In this document: one piece after another, positions 36,551 to 45,769 of the stretch
How the letters are laid out: every line of letters begins with the position of its first letter
How positions within the stretch are numbered: position 1 is the stretch's first letter
From: Reyranella massiliensis 521
Lineage (GTDB): Bacteria > Pseudomonadota > Alphaproteobacteria > Reyranellales > Reyranellaceae
Assembly (NCBI RefSeq): GCF_000312425.1
Contig: NZ_HE997181.1
Location: 9,002-73,001, forward strand
DNA length: 64,000 nucleotides
Direction of reading: 5' to 3'
The notes under the pieces: model-generated
The model's database searches: none
What the model saw: only the letters and a program-made list of their open reading frames with translations
What the model was told of the DNA's origin: nothing
Made by a program: the position numbers and the translations under genes

Positions 36551-37462
36551 TCAACGCAGCCTGGGATCGAGGACGGCGTTCATCAGGTCCGCCAGCATGG
36601 TCAGCGCCACGTAGATCACGGCGAGCACCAGCACCACGGCTTGAACCACGGGAAAGTCGTTCTTGCCGATCGATTCCCAGGCAAGGAAACCGACGCCGTG
36701 CAGGGCGAAGACCTGTTCGATCACGATCGAGCCGCCCAGCATGAAGCCGAGCTGGACGGCTGCGATGGCCACCACCGGGATCGCCGCATTGCGCAGGGCA
36801 TGCTTCAGCAGGATCGAGGCGCGCGACAGGCCCTTGGCCCGCGCCGTCCTTATGTAGTCGCTGCCCAGAGCCTGGATCATGCCGGCACGGGTAAGCCGTG
36901 TGAGCGCGGGGATGGCAGAGAAGGCCAGCACGATGCCCGGCATCACATAGTGCTGCCATGACCCGGTACCGGAGATCGGCAGCCAGCCGAGCTGCAGACC
37001 TAGTGTGATCATGAGGATCAGGCCCAGCCAGAAGGACGGCATCGCCTGGCCGAGCAGCGCCACCATCTGCACCACCCGGTCGAGCGTCGTATTCTCGCGT
37101 ACTGCCGCCAGGATGCCCAGTGGCAAGGAAACGAGCAGGGCGATGACGAGGCCGGTCAGCCCCAGGGTGATGGTGATCGGCATGCGCTCGGCGATCAGCG
37201 AGGAGACGCGGGCCTTGAAGAAATAGCTTTCGCCCAGGTCGCCGGTGACGGCGCGGCCGACCCAGTCGAAGAACTGGGTCGTCAGTGGCCGGTCGAGGCC
37301 ATAGGCCTTGCGCACCAGCTCGATATCTTCCTGGGTGGCATTGGGGCCGGCAATCGAGACCGCGAGGTCGCCCGAGAGCCGTGTCAGGACGAAGGCTAGG
37401 GTCATGACCGTCGCGGCAACGAGCAGCGCCACGATCAGACGGCGGACAATGAACTGGAGCAT
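36551..37462 (-). CDS. Oligopeptide-type ABC transporter permease (DppB-like)
   Basis: A 303-residue permease starting MLQFIVRRL at 37462, the usual start of DppB/OppB proteins; the frame extends upstream but without conservation. Diagnostic segments are DLGESYFFKARVSSLIAERMPITITLGL, LGWLPISGTGSWQHYVMPGIVLA and DYIRTARAKGLSRASILLKHALRNA. It is the first gene of the minus-strand transporter operon, so the operon promoter should lie in 37463-37598. Confidence 0.92.
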   Translation of the reverse strand: MLQFIVRRLIVALLVAATVMTLAFVLTRLSGDLAVSIAGPNATQEDIELVRKAYGLDRPLTTQFFDWVGRAVTGDLGESYFFKARVSSLIAERMPITITLGLTGLVIALLVSLPLGILAAVRENTTLDRVVQMVALLGQAMPSFWLGLILMITLGLQLGWLPISGTGSWQHYVMPGIVLAFSAIPALTRLTRAGMIQALGSDYIRTARAKGLSRASILLKHALRNAAIPVVAIAAVQLGFMLGGSIVIEQVFALHGVGFLAWESIGKNDFPVVQAVVLVLAVIYVALTMLADLMNAVLDPRLR

Positions 37463-37598
37463 GTGCGGCAGCGAGCTTAGTGCGGATCCTTCCCCAAAGC
37501 GACCATGCGAATCTCGCGCCAAATTGCAAGGGCCGATGGTGCACAATCCCCGGCGAGGGGTGCTTGGCTAGGGCGCGCTGCTCCTATATGGGGGAGTC

Positions 37599-38054
37599 AT
37601 GCCGATCTTCACGAACCCGCGGCGCACGCCCTGCTTCGGCACGGCGCCAACCCTCGAGGACTTCGAAGCGATCGCCGCTGAGGCCCTCGCCACCATTCCC
37701 GAGGAGTTCCGTCGGCACGTCGGCAACGTGCGCATTCAAGTCGACGACTTTCCGTCCGACGACGTCGAGAAGGAAATGGAACTCGATACGCCCTTCGATC
37801 TGCTCGGTCTCTATCAGGGCGTGTCGATGATGGAACGCGGTGCCGGCCATGTCGCCAACGACATCGACCGCATCTTCCTCTATCGCCGCCCGATCCTCGA
37901 CTATTGGTGCGAGTCGGGCGAGGACCTGCCGCACATCGTGCGGCACGTGCTGATCCATGAGATCGGCCATCACTTCGGCCTGAGCGACGACGATATGGAA
38001 GCAATCGAAGCCAAAGCCGAAGAAGAGTCGCAGCGCGTCCAGCCGGGCGCCTAA
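37599..38054 (+). CDS. Zincin-like metallopeptidase-family protein
   Basis: A 151-residue protein of the PF06262 (zincin_1) type, with a classic HEIGHHFGLSD zinc motif near residues 125-135 and a conserved preceding segment (GVSMMERGAGHVANDIDRIFLYRRPILDYW). The HExxH plus downstream His/Asp suggests a functional zinc site, but proteolysis has not been shown for the family as far as I know. It is followed by a GC hairpin. Confidence 0.85.
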   Translation: MPIFTNPRRTPCFGTAPTLEDFEAIAAEALATIPEEFRRHVGNVRIQVDDFPSDDVEKEMELDTPFDLLGLYQGVSMMERGAGHVANDIDRIFLYRRPILDYWCESGEDLPHIVRHVLIHEIGHHFGLSDDDMEAIEAKAEEESQRVQPGA

Positions 38055-38061
38055 CGACAGG

Positions 38062-38083
38062 GCGCGCCAGTCCACCGGCGCGC
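38062..38083. terminator. GC-rich hairpin between convergent genes
   Basis: GCGCGCC (38062-38068) pairs with GGCGCGC (38077-38083) over an 8-base loop in the 37-base gap between the metallopeptidase and SOD-like genes. No T-run follows, so bidirectional termination is only a suggestion. Confidence 0.3.
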
Positions 38084-38091
38084 TCCCGGCA

Positions 38092-38793
38092 TCAGAGCCT
38101 CATTGCTTCACGATAGAGCCGCTCGGGATTGGTCCACTTGATGGCCTGCACGAACGCCTCGATGTATTTCTCGGCATCGCTGTCGTAGTCCTTCTCGTAG
38201 GCATGGCGATGCACGTCCATAGCCAGCAGCGGCGTATTGCCGGCCGGCACTTCCGAGACGCTGGCAGTTCGGTGATTGTACAGGCGCTTGTCGCGCGCCG
38301 AGTGGGACAGGATCACCCAGCCGTCGCCGTCCGCCAGTGACCGGCCGGTCGCCATGAACTCCGCTTTCCAGCGGTCGAGGCTGCCGAAATCGCGCGACAT
38401 GGCCTGGGCAAGCAGGCCCGAAGGGTTCGTCGGCGCTTCGCCGATTCCGTCGAAATAGAGTTCGTGCAGGATCGTGGTGTTGTAGCTGGCCAGCTCCTCG
38501 CTCTTGAGCTTTGCCAGGGCCTCCGGCGGCGCTTGATTGAAATCGAGCTTCGACAGCTCCTCGTTGAGCGCATTCACCCGCTTGATGGCACGCACGTAGA
38601 TTTCATCGTAGTGGTGGCGCAGGAGATCGGCCGAGAGGCCTTTCACCTTGTCGGGATTGAACGTGAGCGGCTTGGGCGTGAGTCGCAGCGTTGTGGCGCT
38701 GATGGCGAGTTGTTGACTGCGAGCCGGGATGGCCATCGCCCCAAGCAACAGGCCAACGCCCGCGGCCAGAGAGCGGCGGGGGATGTTGGTCAT
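38092..38793 (-). CDS. Exported Fe/Mn superoxide dismutase-like protein
   Basis: A 233-residue SOD-fold protein with a twin-arginine-like signal (TNIPRRSLAAGVGLLLGAMAIPARS). Predicted metal ligands are all present: His61, His110, Asp193 and His197 (AMDVHRHAYEKDY). As in the SOD-rhodanese fusion at 20324-21265, the GKHHQTY second-shell stretch is replaced (HYDEIYVRAI), so the two proteins form a distinct SOD-like subgroup. It should act in the periplasm. It is the last gene of a run with DUF1254, Mug-like and Bug receptor genes. Confidence 0.82.
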   Translation of the reverse strand: MTNIPRRSLAAGVGLLLGAMAIPARSQQLAISATTLRLTPKPLTFNPDKVKGLSADLLRHHYDEIYVRAIKRVNALNEELSKLDFNQAPPEALAKLKSEELASYNTTILHELYFDGIGEAPTNPSGLLAQAMSRDFGSLDRWKAEFMATGRSLADGDGWVILSHSARDKRLYNHRTASVSEVPAGNTPLLAMDVHRHAYEKDYDSDAEKYIEAFVQAIKWTNPERLYREAMRL

Positions 38794-38830
38794 AGTCGAA
38801 CTCCTGCGTGTCCCTGAAAGGGAACGCGCA

Positions 38831-40243
38831 TCAAGGCGATGAGTTGCGCAGCACCGGAGGCATACGATAGCGGCCTTCCAGGAGGGCCGCGTCGGGCTCA
38901 TAGGCACGCAAAACGAGCCGCAGGGGGCCTGCAGGTGCGGGCAGCCAGTTGGCCATGCGATGACCAGCCGGTGGTTGGCGCTGTATATAAAGAGTAAGCG
39001 CGCCATCGACTGCGTGCATCAGCCCGGCCGTATTTTCGCTGATCGCGTAGCGCGCGATAGGATTGTCGAAGAAGAAGGCGCGACCGTCGGCCATCCTCTC
39101 GTAAATGGCCAGCGACCAAAAGGCGCGGACCGGCGGCAAGCCGTTGGCGGGAAAGGTCAGCGTGTAGGAGTGTCCGCCGGCAAGAGGGCGGCCGGCCGCA
39201 TCGGCCGAACCAACGATGCTCACGAGTTCGGCCGGCTCCGAGACGCCGAGATTGGTGAGGGCCGTCGCCGCACGATAGAGGTGGTCGTCGCCAAAATTGC
39301 CGAGATGCGCTTCGGCATAGGACCAGCCGTCGACTGTCCTTGCGGGTCGTGTGGCAGCGGCGCGGATATCGGCCAAGCCCTGCTCGATGCCGACGCGGAT
39401 CGCGCGCCGCTCGCCATCGCTGAAAGCACGCAAGTCGAGCTTGCGTCCCGGTGCCAGCTTGAGCGGCGCGAACGCCTGGATCTGATTGCGATCGCGATCT
39501 GAGAGCAGGCTCTCGCCCAGGGCCCTCATGCCAGTCGCCAGAATATCAAAAGGATCGGCCGGCTGCGGCGCCGGCCAGTCGGCCGTGGGTTCCGGTGGCG
39601 CCTGGGTACGCTGGCGCATCAATTCGCGCGTTTCCAGGATGCGCCGCTCATTGCGCATGTCCGGCGTTTCGAGCAGTACGCGCGTCTGCAGGATGGCGAG
39701 GCGGTCGAGCTCGCCGGAGTCGCTGACCAGCAACCGCCCGCGCAACCAGACCGAATTGGTCGGTGCCCGTACCAGAGCGACTTCGCCCGGCGGATCGCCC
39801 TTCCAGGAAGGGCCCACGATCATCTGGGGCGGTGGCCGGCCTCCGTTCAGACGATGGCTGACCGTCGCGAACGTATCGGTGAAGAGGTCGAGGAAGGCAT
39901 AGCTATAGAAGAGGTCGCCGACGGGTGGCACGACCAGGAACATCGGTTCGTTCGAGAGGTCGAGCCAGGCGAAGGATTGCAATGTGTCGCCGCTCGGCAT
40001 CGACACGGCGCGTGTTTGCGGATCGGCGAGCGTCGTGATGTGTCGAAAGCGGTTCAGCCTCTGCCGCGCTGGATTGGCTTCGCTCGCCGTCGCCTGCCAG
40101 CGCGCGCGATACATCTCGTAGATCGGGAAGAGGTAGATCACGGCCCGCCGGGCCAGTTCACGCAACGACGGCGTGTCCTGAGCCCGCGCAAGCGCCGGTG
40201 TGGCGATCATGCCCGCCAGCGCAGTGCGGCGCCCTATCTTCAT
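38831..40243 (-). CDS. DUF1254/DUF1214 exported protein
   Basis: A 470-residue protein: N-terminal signal (KIGRRTALAGMIATPALARA), a DUF1254 domain (RRAVIYLFPIYEMYRARW, SNEPMFLVVPPVGDLFYSYAFLDLFTDTF) and a C-terminal DUF1214 domain (GGHSYTLTFPANGLPPVRAFWSLAIYERMADGRAFFFDNPIARYAIS). These domain pairs form beta-rich exported proteins with no agreed function. The ATG at 40243 overlaps the stop of the Mug-like gene (ATGA). Confidence 0.87.
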   Translation of the reverse strand: MKIGRRTALAGMIATPALARAQDTPSLRELARRAVIYLFPIYEMYRARWQATASEANPARQRLNRFRHITTLADPQTRAVSMPSGDTLQSFAWLDLSNEPMFLVVPPVGDLFYSYAFLDLFTDTFATVSHRLNGGRPPPQMIVGPSWKGDPPGEVALVRAPTNSVWLRGRLLVSDSGELDRLAILQTRVLLETPDMRNERRILETRELMRQRTQAPPEPTADWPAPQPADPFDILATGMRALGESLLSDRDRNQIQAFAPLKLAPGRKLDLRAFSDGERRAIRVGIEQGLADIRAAATRPARTVDGWSYAEAHLGNFGDDHLYRAATALTNLGVSEPAELVSIVGSADAAGRPLAGGHSYTLTFPANGLPPVRAFWSLAIYERMADGRAFFFDNPIARYAISENTAGLMHAVDGALTLYIQRQPPAGHRMANWLPAPAGPLRLVLRAYEPDAALLEGRYRMPPVLRNSSP

Positions 40244-40782
40244 GCCGCCCGCTCCCGCAACCTCCGGCGCTCGGCCACGAAAGCGGCTGCTTCCTGCCAA
40301 GGGGCGAGCGTCCAGAAGGAGCGCGCCCGTCCCGAGGGAGAGGCGAGCACGAACACGACGGCCCCTTCGAGCAATGTTTGCTGTCGTCCGTAGACTGGCG
40401 ACTTCACGCCAAGCCCCAGAGAGGCAGCATTCTTGCTGGTGAAGGCAATGGCGGCGGGCCGGTACTGCCGCAGCTTGGCGTGCAGCGACGCGGCGTCCAT
40501 CGCCGCAGGCGTCAGCTCATGGTCGGAGCCGACCTCGGTCTTGTTGAGGTCTGTGAGGCCAATCCCAAGGCTCAGCAGCTCGGGAAAGCGCTGTGGGGCC
40601 AGGCGCTCCGGCGTCAGGCCGACCGCATACAGTGTCGGCCAGAAGGCGTTGCCGGGATTGGCGTAGTAGGCGCGCGCCCTGAACGAGATGGGGCTGGGCG
40701 CCGTGCCGCAGAAGACGAGATCGAGGCCCGGCGCCAGCAGGTCGGGAATGAGCTGTCTATTGCGGCTTGATGCCCGCGGCAC
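40240..40782 (-). CDS. Mug/TDG-like mismatch-specific DNA glycosylase
   Basis: A 180-residue family-2-type uracil/thymine DNA glycosylase. The fold-defining segment LVFCGTAPSPISFRARAYYANPGNAFWPTLYAVGLTP (residues 22-56) and GIGLTDLNKTEVG are typical of mismatch-specific glycosylases. Motif 1 reads GTAPS, not the GINPG of E. coli Mug, and motif 2 reads ASPSGRA instead of NPSGLS, so the catalytic Asn is not obvious. It presumably removes uracil or thymine from G mismatches. The start overlaps the 3' end of the upstream Bug receptor gene by 26 bases. Confidence 0.8.
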   Translation of the reverse strand: MPRASSRNRQLIPDLLAPGLDLVFCGTAPSPISFRARAYYANPGNAFWPTLYAVGLTPERLAPQRFPELLSLGIGLTDLNKTEVGSDHELTPAAMDAASLHAKLRQYRPAAIAFTSKNAASLGLGVKSPVYGRQQTLLEGAVVFVLASPSGRARSFWTLAPWQEAAAFVAERRRLRERAA

Positions 40783-41743
40783 GGATGACCTCGCCCCAGC
40801 GTTTGATCTCGGTCTGGATATAGGCGTCGATCTCGGGAACTGTCATCGTGCCCGGCTCGAAGCCGCCCGCCTTCATGCTCGCCATCACGTCGGGCGATTG
40901 CAATGCCTTCTCGGTCGCCGCCCTGAGCTTGTCCTTGATCTTGGCCGGGGTGCCCTTGGGGACGGCCCAGATCGACCAGGAGGTCACCACGAGGTCGGGC
41001 GACACGCTCTCCGCGAAGGTCGGCGTATCGGGCGTGACGGGCGACCGCTTGGCGCCGCTCGATGCGACGGGTTTCAGCTTGCCCGCGCTCACCTGGCTCA
41101 TCAGCGAATCGATGTTGGAGATGACGAGCGGTACGTGGCCCGCCAGCACGTCGGCCACTGCAGCCGCAGCGCCGCGATAGCTGATGAAGGTGATGTCGGC
41201 GCCGGTCTTCTGCTTGAAGAGTTCCATGGTCAGAGTCGGCGAGGTGCCGAGCCCCGACGATCCGAAGGTGATCTTGCCCGGCTCCGCCTTCGCGGCGGCG
41301 AGCAGCTTGGGCAGGGTGTCGTGCGGGAAGCTCGGGTGACAGCACAGGAGATTGGGCTGGGTGCCGATCCAGGCCACGGTTTCGAGATCGGTCACGGCGT
41401 TGTAAGCGGGGCGGGCATAGAGATGCGGAACCAAGGCGTGGCTGCCGATATTGCCCAGAAGCACCGAATAGCCGTCGGCTGGTGACTTGGCGACATTGTC
41501 GGCGGCGATCGAGCCGCCGGCGCCCGTGCGGTTCTCCACCACGAAGGACTGGCCGAACGCGTCGCTGAGCTTTACGGCAAGGCGGCGCGCGATGTTGTCC
41601 TGCGAGCCGCCCGGCGTGAACGGACAGACGATCCGCACATTGCGGTTCGGCCAGTCGTCGGCCTGGGCGAAGGCCCGGGAGGCCCCGGCCAAGTGCGCAA
41701 ATGGCAGGCCCGCCAGAGCGGCAGAGAAAAGACGTCTCCTCAT
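40757..41743 (-). CDS. Bug-family tripartite tricarboxylate transporter receptor (TctC-like)
   Basis: A 328-residue periplasmic receptor: signal peptide RRRLFSAALAGLPFAHLAGASRAFA, then NVRIVCPFTPGGSQDNIARRLAV, ENRTGAGGSIAADNVAKSPADGYSVLLG, ISYRGAAAAVADVLAGHV and a late TPTFAESV. The ligand is unknown; no TctA/TctB genes are in the window. It is the first gene of a compact minus-strand run (receptor, Mug-like, DUF1254, SOD-like). Confidence 0.9.
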   Translation of the reverse strand: MRRRLFSAALAGLPFAHLAGASRAFAQADDWPNRNVRIVCPFTPGGSQDNIARRLAVKLSDAFGQSFVVENRTGAGGSIAADNVAKSPADGYSVLLGNIGSHALVPHLYARPAYNAVTDLETVAWIGTQPNLLCCHPSFPHDTLPKLLAAAKAEPGKITFGSSGLGTSPTLTMELFKQKTGADITFISYRGAAAAVADVLAGHVPLVISNIDSLMSQVSAGKLKPVASSGAKRSPVTPDTPTFAESVSPDLVVTSWSIWAVPKGTPAKIKDKLRAATEKALQSPDVMASMKAGGFEPGTMTVPEIDAYIQTEIKRWGEVIRAAGIKPQ

Positions 41744-41886
41744 CCTTGTTCTTCCTTCACGATCGATCCCCGTCGGTGTCGATGATGCACGAGCCCTGAC
41801 GAGACGCCTAGAGGTTGCGGAGGCAGCAAATTGCTTGGCGATGGCTGCCCGCCGGAACAATTCGTGCGCGGGTACGTTGCCAAACC

Positions 41887-42294
41887 ATGAACGCCGCTTT
41901 CAAAACCCCACGTGACGCGGCGCCAGCGGCGGCGCCCACGATCCTGGTGGTCGAAGACGAGGTTTTGATCCGTATGGCGGTGTCGGACTACCTGCGCGAT
42001 TGCGCCTTTCATGTGGTCGAGGCGGGGAGCGGCGACGAGGCGATCCGGGTGCTCGAAGCGGGCATCCCAGTCGATATCGTCTTCTCGGATGTCCACATGC
42101 CGGGCGACGCCGATGGCTTCGCCCTCTCGCAATGGGTGCGCCGCGAGCGACCCGGCGTGAAGGTGATCCTGACCTCGGGCGTCGCCCGCGCCGCCAAGGC
42201 CGCCGGCGATCTTTGCGAGGAAGGGCCCTTTCTCGCCAAGCCTTACGATCACCGCGACCTCCAACGGCATATTCGCGGCCTGCTGGCCCGCTAG
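41887..42294 (+). CDS. Single-domain response regulator
   Basis: A 135-residue CheY-like receiver domain: acidic pair VVEDEVLIR, phospho-acceptor Asp in IVFSDVHMPGDADGF, Thr/Ser in VILTSGVA and the conserved Lys in FLAKPYDHRDLQ. There is no output domain, so it must signal by protein contact. No histidine kinase gene is adjacent. Starts at 41887; a longer frame is open upstream but not conserved. Confidence 0.9.
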   Translation: MNAAFKTPRDAAPAAAPTILVVEDEVLIRMAVSDYLRDCAFHVVEAGSGDEAIRVLEAGIPVDIVFSDVHMPGDADGFALSQWVRRERPGVKVILTSGVARAAKAAGDLCEEGPFLAKPYDHRDLQRHIRGLLAR

Positions 42295-42366
42295 GATTTC
42301 GACCTGAGGCTCCGTGGCCTTGTCCACCTTCCTCCGTCGGGCATGATGGAGGCTGGGAGGACAGGC

Positions 42367-43524
42367 ATGCATACGATCGACAAGGCTGACGAAGCGCAGC
42401 TTCTCGCCACCATCGACCGCTGGATCGAGCGCGAAGTGGCGCCGCGGGTGAAAGAATTCGATCACGCCGACAAATGGCCCGCCGAGATCGTCGAGCAGAT
42501 GAAGGAACTGGGGCTATTCGGCGCCACGGTAAGCCCCGAGTATGGCGGCCTCGGCCTGCCGGCCCGGACCTACGCCGAAATCGTGATGCGTGTGTCGTCC
42601 GTGTGGATGGCGATCACCGGCATCTTTAACTCCCACCTGATGTTGGCGCTCGCCATCGAGAAGTTCGGCACGGAGCCGCAGAAGCGCCATTGGCTGCCGA
42701 AGCTTGCGAGCGGCGAGGTGAGGGGCGGACTGGCGCTCACCGAGCCCGATGCGGGCACCGACCTGCAGGCGATCCGGCTTACTGCACGCCGCGAAGGCGA
42801 CCACTATGTGCTGAACGGCACCAAGACCTGGATCTCCAACGGCATCGAGGGCTCGTGCTTCGCGCTGCTGGTGAAGACCAATCCTGAAGCCAGTCCGCGC
42901 TACTCGGGCATGAGCCTGTTCATCGCGCCCAAGGGGCCGGGCTTCACGGTCGGCCGCAAGCTCGAGAAGCTCGGCTACAAGTCGATCGATTCGGGCGAGC
43001 TGATCTTCGAGAACTATCGCGTACCGGCCGATCACCTGATCGGCGAAGTCGAGGGCCGGGGCTTCACCCAGGTGGCGGGCGGCCTCGAACTGGGCCGCAT
43101 CAATGTGGCCGCGCGCGGCGTCGGCATTGCCGAGGGGGCGCTGCGGCTTGCCACGAGTTATGCCCAGATCCGCAAGACCTTCGGCAAGCCGATCTGCGAG
43201 CATCAGGCGATCCAGCTCAAGCTTGGCGAGATGGCGACGCGGGCCCGGGCGGCGCGGTTGCTGACGCTCGACGCAGCGGAGGCCTTCGACCGCGGCGACC
43301 GCTGCGATCTCGAAGCCGGCATGGCCAAGTATTTCTCCTCGGAGGCGGCGCTGGAAAACAGCATCGAGTCCATGCGCATCCATGGCGCCTACGGCTATTC
43401 CAAGGAGTACGATATCGAGCGTCTATATCGCGATGCGCCGCTGACCTGCATCGGCGAGGGCACCAACGAGATGCAGCGCATCATCATCGCGCGGCAGTGG
43501 GTCAAGCGGAACGCCGTCGTATGA
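42367..43524 (+). CDS. Acyl-CoA dehydrogenase
   Basis: A 385-residue FAD-dependent acyl-CoA dehydrogenase from the ATG at 42367 after a GGGAGG site. FAD/substrate motifs are GGLALTEPDAGTDLQAI and TKTWISNGIEGS. The C-terminal IGEGTNEMQRIIIARQW holds the catalytic Glu position. It introduces a double bond into an acyl-CoA. It overlaps the first CoA-transferase gene by ATGA, which suggests that the acid is activated by CoA transfer and then oxidised. Confidence 0.9.
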   Translation: MHTIDKADEAQLLATIDRWIEREVAPRVKEFDHADKWPAEIVEQMKELGLFGATVSPEYGGLGLPARTYAEIVMRVSSVWMAITGIFNSHLMLALAIEKFGTEPQKRHWLPKLASGEVRGGLALTEPDAGTDLQAIRLTARREGDHYVLNGTKTWISNGIEGSCFALLVKTNPEASPRYSGMSLFIAPKGPGFTVGRKLEKLGYKSIDSGELIFENYRVPADHLIGEVEGRGFTQVAGGLELGRINVAARGVGIAEGALRLATSYAQIRKTFGKPICEHQAIQLKLGEMATRARAARLLTLDAAEAFDRGDRCDLEAGMAKYFSSEAALENSIESMRIHGAYGYSKEYDIERLYRDAPLTCIGEGTNEMQRIIIARQWVKRNAVV

Positions 43525-44660
43525 ACGCCAAGCCTCTCGAAGGTATTCGCGTCCTCACCCTGGAGCAGTTCGGGGCCGGGCCCTACGGCACAATGTTCCT
43601 CGCGGAACTGGGCGCCGAGGTGATCAAGATCGAGGCGCCGGAAGGCGATCCCTCGCGTCAGGTCGGGCCCTACAAGCTGGGCAACGACGACAGCGAGTAT
43701 TTCCAGGCCTGGAATCTCGGCAAGAAGAGCGTGACGCTCGACCTGAAGAGCGCCGAGGGCCGCAAGCAGTTCGAAGCGTTGGTTAAGGGCGCGGACTGCG
43801 TCGTGAACAACATGCGCGGCACGCAGCCCGCCAAGCTCGGCATCGACTATGCGAGCCTGAAGCATCTGAAGCCCTCCATCGTCTGCCTGCACATCTCGGC
43901 CTATGGCCGCGACAACGAACGCAGGGACTGGCCGGGCTACGATTTCCTGATGCAGGCCGAGGCGGGTTTGATGGAGCTGACCGGCGAGCCGGACGGGCCG
44001 CCGACGCGGGTCGGCGTTTCCCTGATCGACAGCATGAGCGGGCTCACGGGGATCGTTGGCCTGTTGAGTTGCCTGCTGCGCGCCCGGACCACGGGGCAGG
44101 GGTGCGATGTCGATACCTGCCTCTACGACGTCGCCATGCATCAGCTCACCTATCCTGGCCTCTGGTACCTGAACGAGGGCGATGTCTCGCCGCGGGTCCC
44201 GCGCAGCGCCCATCTGTCCCTGGCGCCGGTCCAGACCTTCCCGACCAAGGACGGCTGGATCTTCATCATGTGCATGACGCAGAAGTTCTGGCTGTCGCTG
44301 TGCCAGGTCATGGGCCGCACCGATCTTCTCGACGATCCGCGCTTTGCCGATCCCAATACCCGCGCAACGAACCGCGCCGCGATGACCGAGGCGCTCGATC
44401 CGACCTTCCGCACACACACGACGGCGGAATGGTTGTCGAAGCTCAACGGGCTGTTGCCGGCGGCGCCGGTCCACCGGCTCGACCAGGCACTGGACAGTTC
44501 TTTCGCACGCGCCGCCGGCATGGTCTCCGCGGTGCCGCATCCCGTGAAGGGCGAGCTGCGCGTGCTTGCCAATCCTCTCCGCATCGACGGACAGCGGCCT
44601 TCGCAGGCGGCCTGTTCATCCCTCGGTGCCGACAACGAGTCCGTGTTGGAACGCACATGA
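43521..44660 (+). CDS. CaiB/BaiF family CoA-transferase
   Basis: A 379-residue class III CoA-transferase: LEGIRVLTLEQFGAGPYGTMFLAELGAEVIKIEAPEGDPSR, NLGKKSVTLDLKSAEG, ISAYGRDNERRDWPGYDFLMQAE and the VSLIDSMSGLTG region with the catalytic Asp. It moves CoA between carboxylic acids. It starts by ATGA overlap with the dehydrogenase and overlaps the second CoA-transferase in the same way. The substrate is unknown. Confidence 0.9.
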   Translation: MNAKPLEGIRVLTLEQFGAGPYGTMFLAELGAEVIKIEAPEGDPSRQVGPYKLGNDDSEYFQAWNLGKKSVTLDLKSAEGRKQFEALVKGADCVVNNMRGTQPAKLGIDYASLKHLKPSIVCLHISAYGRDNERRDWPGYDFLMQAEAGLMELTGEPDGPPTRVGVSLIDSMSGLTGIVGLLSCLLRARTTGQGCDVDTCLYDVAMHQLTYPGLWYLNEGDVSPRVPRSAHLSLAPVQTFPTKDGWIFIMCMTQKFWLSLCQVMGRTDLLDDPRFADPNTRATNRAAMTEALDPTFRTHTTAEWLSKLNGLLPAAPVHRLDQALDSSFARAAGMVSAVPHPVKGELRVLANPLRIDGQRPSQAACSSLGADNESVLERT

Positions 44661-45769
44661 AACTTCAAGGTATCAAGGTCGTCGATCTCTCCTGGTTCTT
44701 GCCGGGTCCCTACCTCACCACGGCGCTGGCCGACCATGGCGCCGAGGTGATCAAGATCGAGCCACCGGGCGAAGGCGACCCCGGCCGCCACATCCGGCCA
44801 GCCGACGAACGCACCTCCGTGTTCTTTCGCAACATGGGCCGCGGCAAGAAAAGCGTCGTGCTCGACCTCAAGAGCGAGCAGGGACGCGCCGATCTCTTTC
44901 GCCTCGCCCGCGAAGCCGACGTGCTGGTCGAGTCGTTCCGGCCGGGTGTCGCGGCGCGCTTCGGTATCGGTTACGAGGCGGTCAAAGCCGCCAACCCCGG
45001 CATCGTCTACTGCTCGATCAGCGCCTTCGGCCAGGACGGCGCCTATCCCGGCCGCGCCGCGCACGACCTCGCGCTCGAGGCGATGGCCGGTGTGTTGAGC
45101 CTGACCCTGGGCGATGATGGCCGTCCGGCAATTCCGGGCATTCCCATCGCCGACCTGGTGAGCGGCCTTCATGGACTGTCCGGCGTGCTGATGGCGCTGC
45201 TGCGCCGCAAGGATACGGGCCGTGGCGACTATATCGACGTCTCCATGCACGAGGCGTTGATCGCCTCCTGCGCCAACGTCGTCGGCTCGACCTTTGCCGA
45301 GAACAAGCACCCCGACGTCAAGCAGCAGCGGACGACGGGCGGCTCGGCCTTCTATCGCGTCTACGATACGTCCGATGGCCGTCAGCTCGTACTGGCCGGC
45401 CAGGAGATGAAGTTCATCAAGAACCTGCTGGGGGCGCTCGGTAAACCGGAGATGGCGCCGCTTTGCGAATGGCCAGGTGCGCATCAGAAGCCGGTCGTGG
45501 ATTTCCTTGCGGCGACCTTCCGCGAAAAGCCGCTGGCGCATTGGATGAGCTGGCTCGACACGCTCGACATCTGCTACGGCCCGGTCAACACGCTGCCCGA
45601 GGCGATTGCCGATGCGAACCTTGCCAAGCGCGGCATGATCGTGACCGACGGACAGGGCCGCAAACACTTCGCCCCCGTTGTCCGCTTTCAGGACGAGCCG
45701 TCGCGGCCGCTCTATCGCGAGCCGTTGCTGGGCGAGCATACGGAAGAGGTATTGAAGCGCGGGCGTTGA
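44657..45769 (+). CDS. CaiB/BaiF family CoA-transferase (second)
   Basis: A 370-residue class III CoA-transferase: LQGIKVVDLSWFLPGPYLTTALADHGAEVIKIEPPGEGDPGRHI, NMGRGKKSVVLDLKSEQG, CSISAFGQDGAYPGRAAHDLALEAMAG and GIPIADLVSGLHG with the catalytic Asp. It is about 30% like the preceding gene by eye, so two different subunits or specificities are likely. Its last 58 bases overlap the convergent LysR gene. Confidence 0.9.
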   Translation: MKLQGIKVVDLSWFLPGPYLTTALADHGAEVIKIEPPGEGDPGRHIRPADERTSVFFRNMGRGKKSVVLDLKSEQGRADLFRLAREADVLVESFRPGVAARFGIGYEAVKAANPGIVYCSISAFGQDGAYPGRAAHDLALEAMAGVLSLTLGDDGRPAIPGIPIADLVSGLHGLSGVLMALLRRKDTGRGDYIDVSMHEALIASCANVVGSTFAENKHPDVKQQRTTGGSAFYRVYDTSDGRQLVLAGQEMKFIKNLLGALGKPEMAPLCEWPGAHQKPVVDFLAATFREKPLAHWMSWLDTLDICYGPVNTLPEAIADANLAKRGMIVTDGQGRKHFAPVVRFQDEPSRPLYREPLLGEHTEEVLKRGR

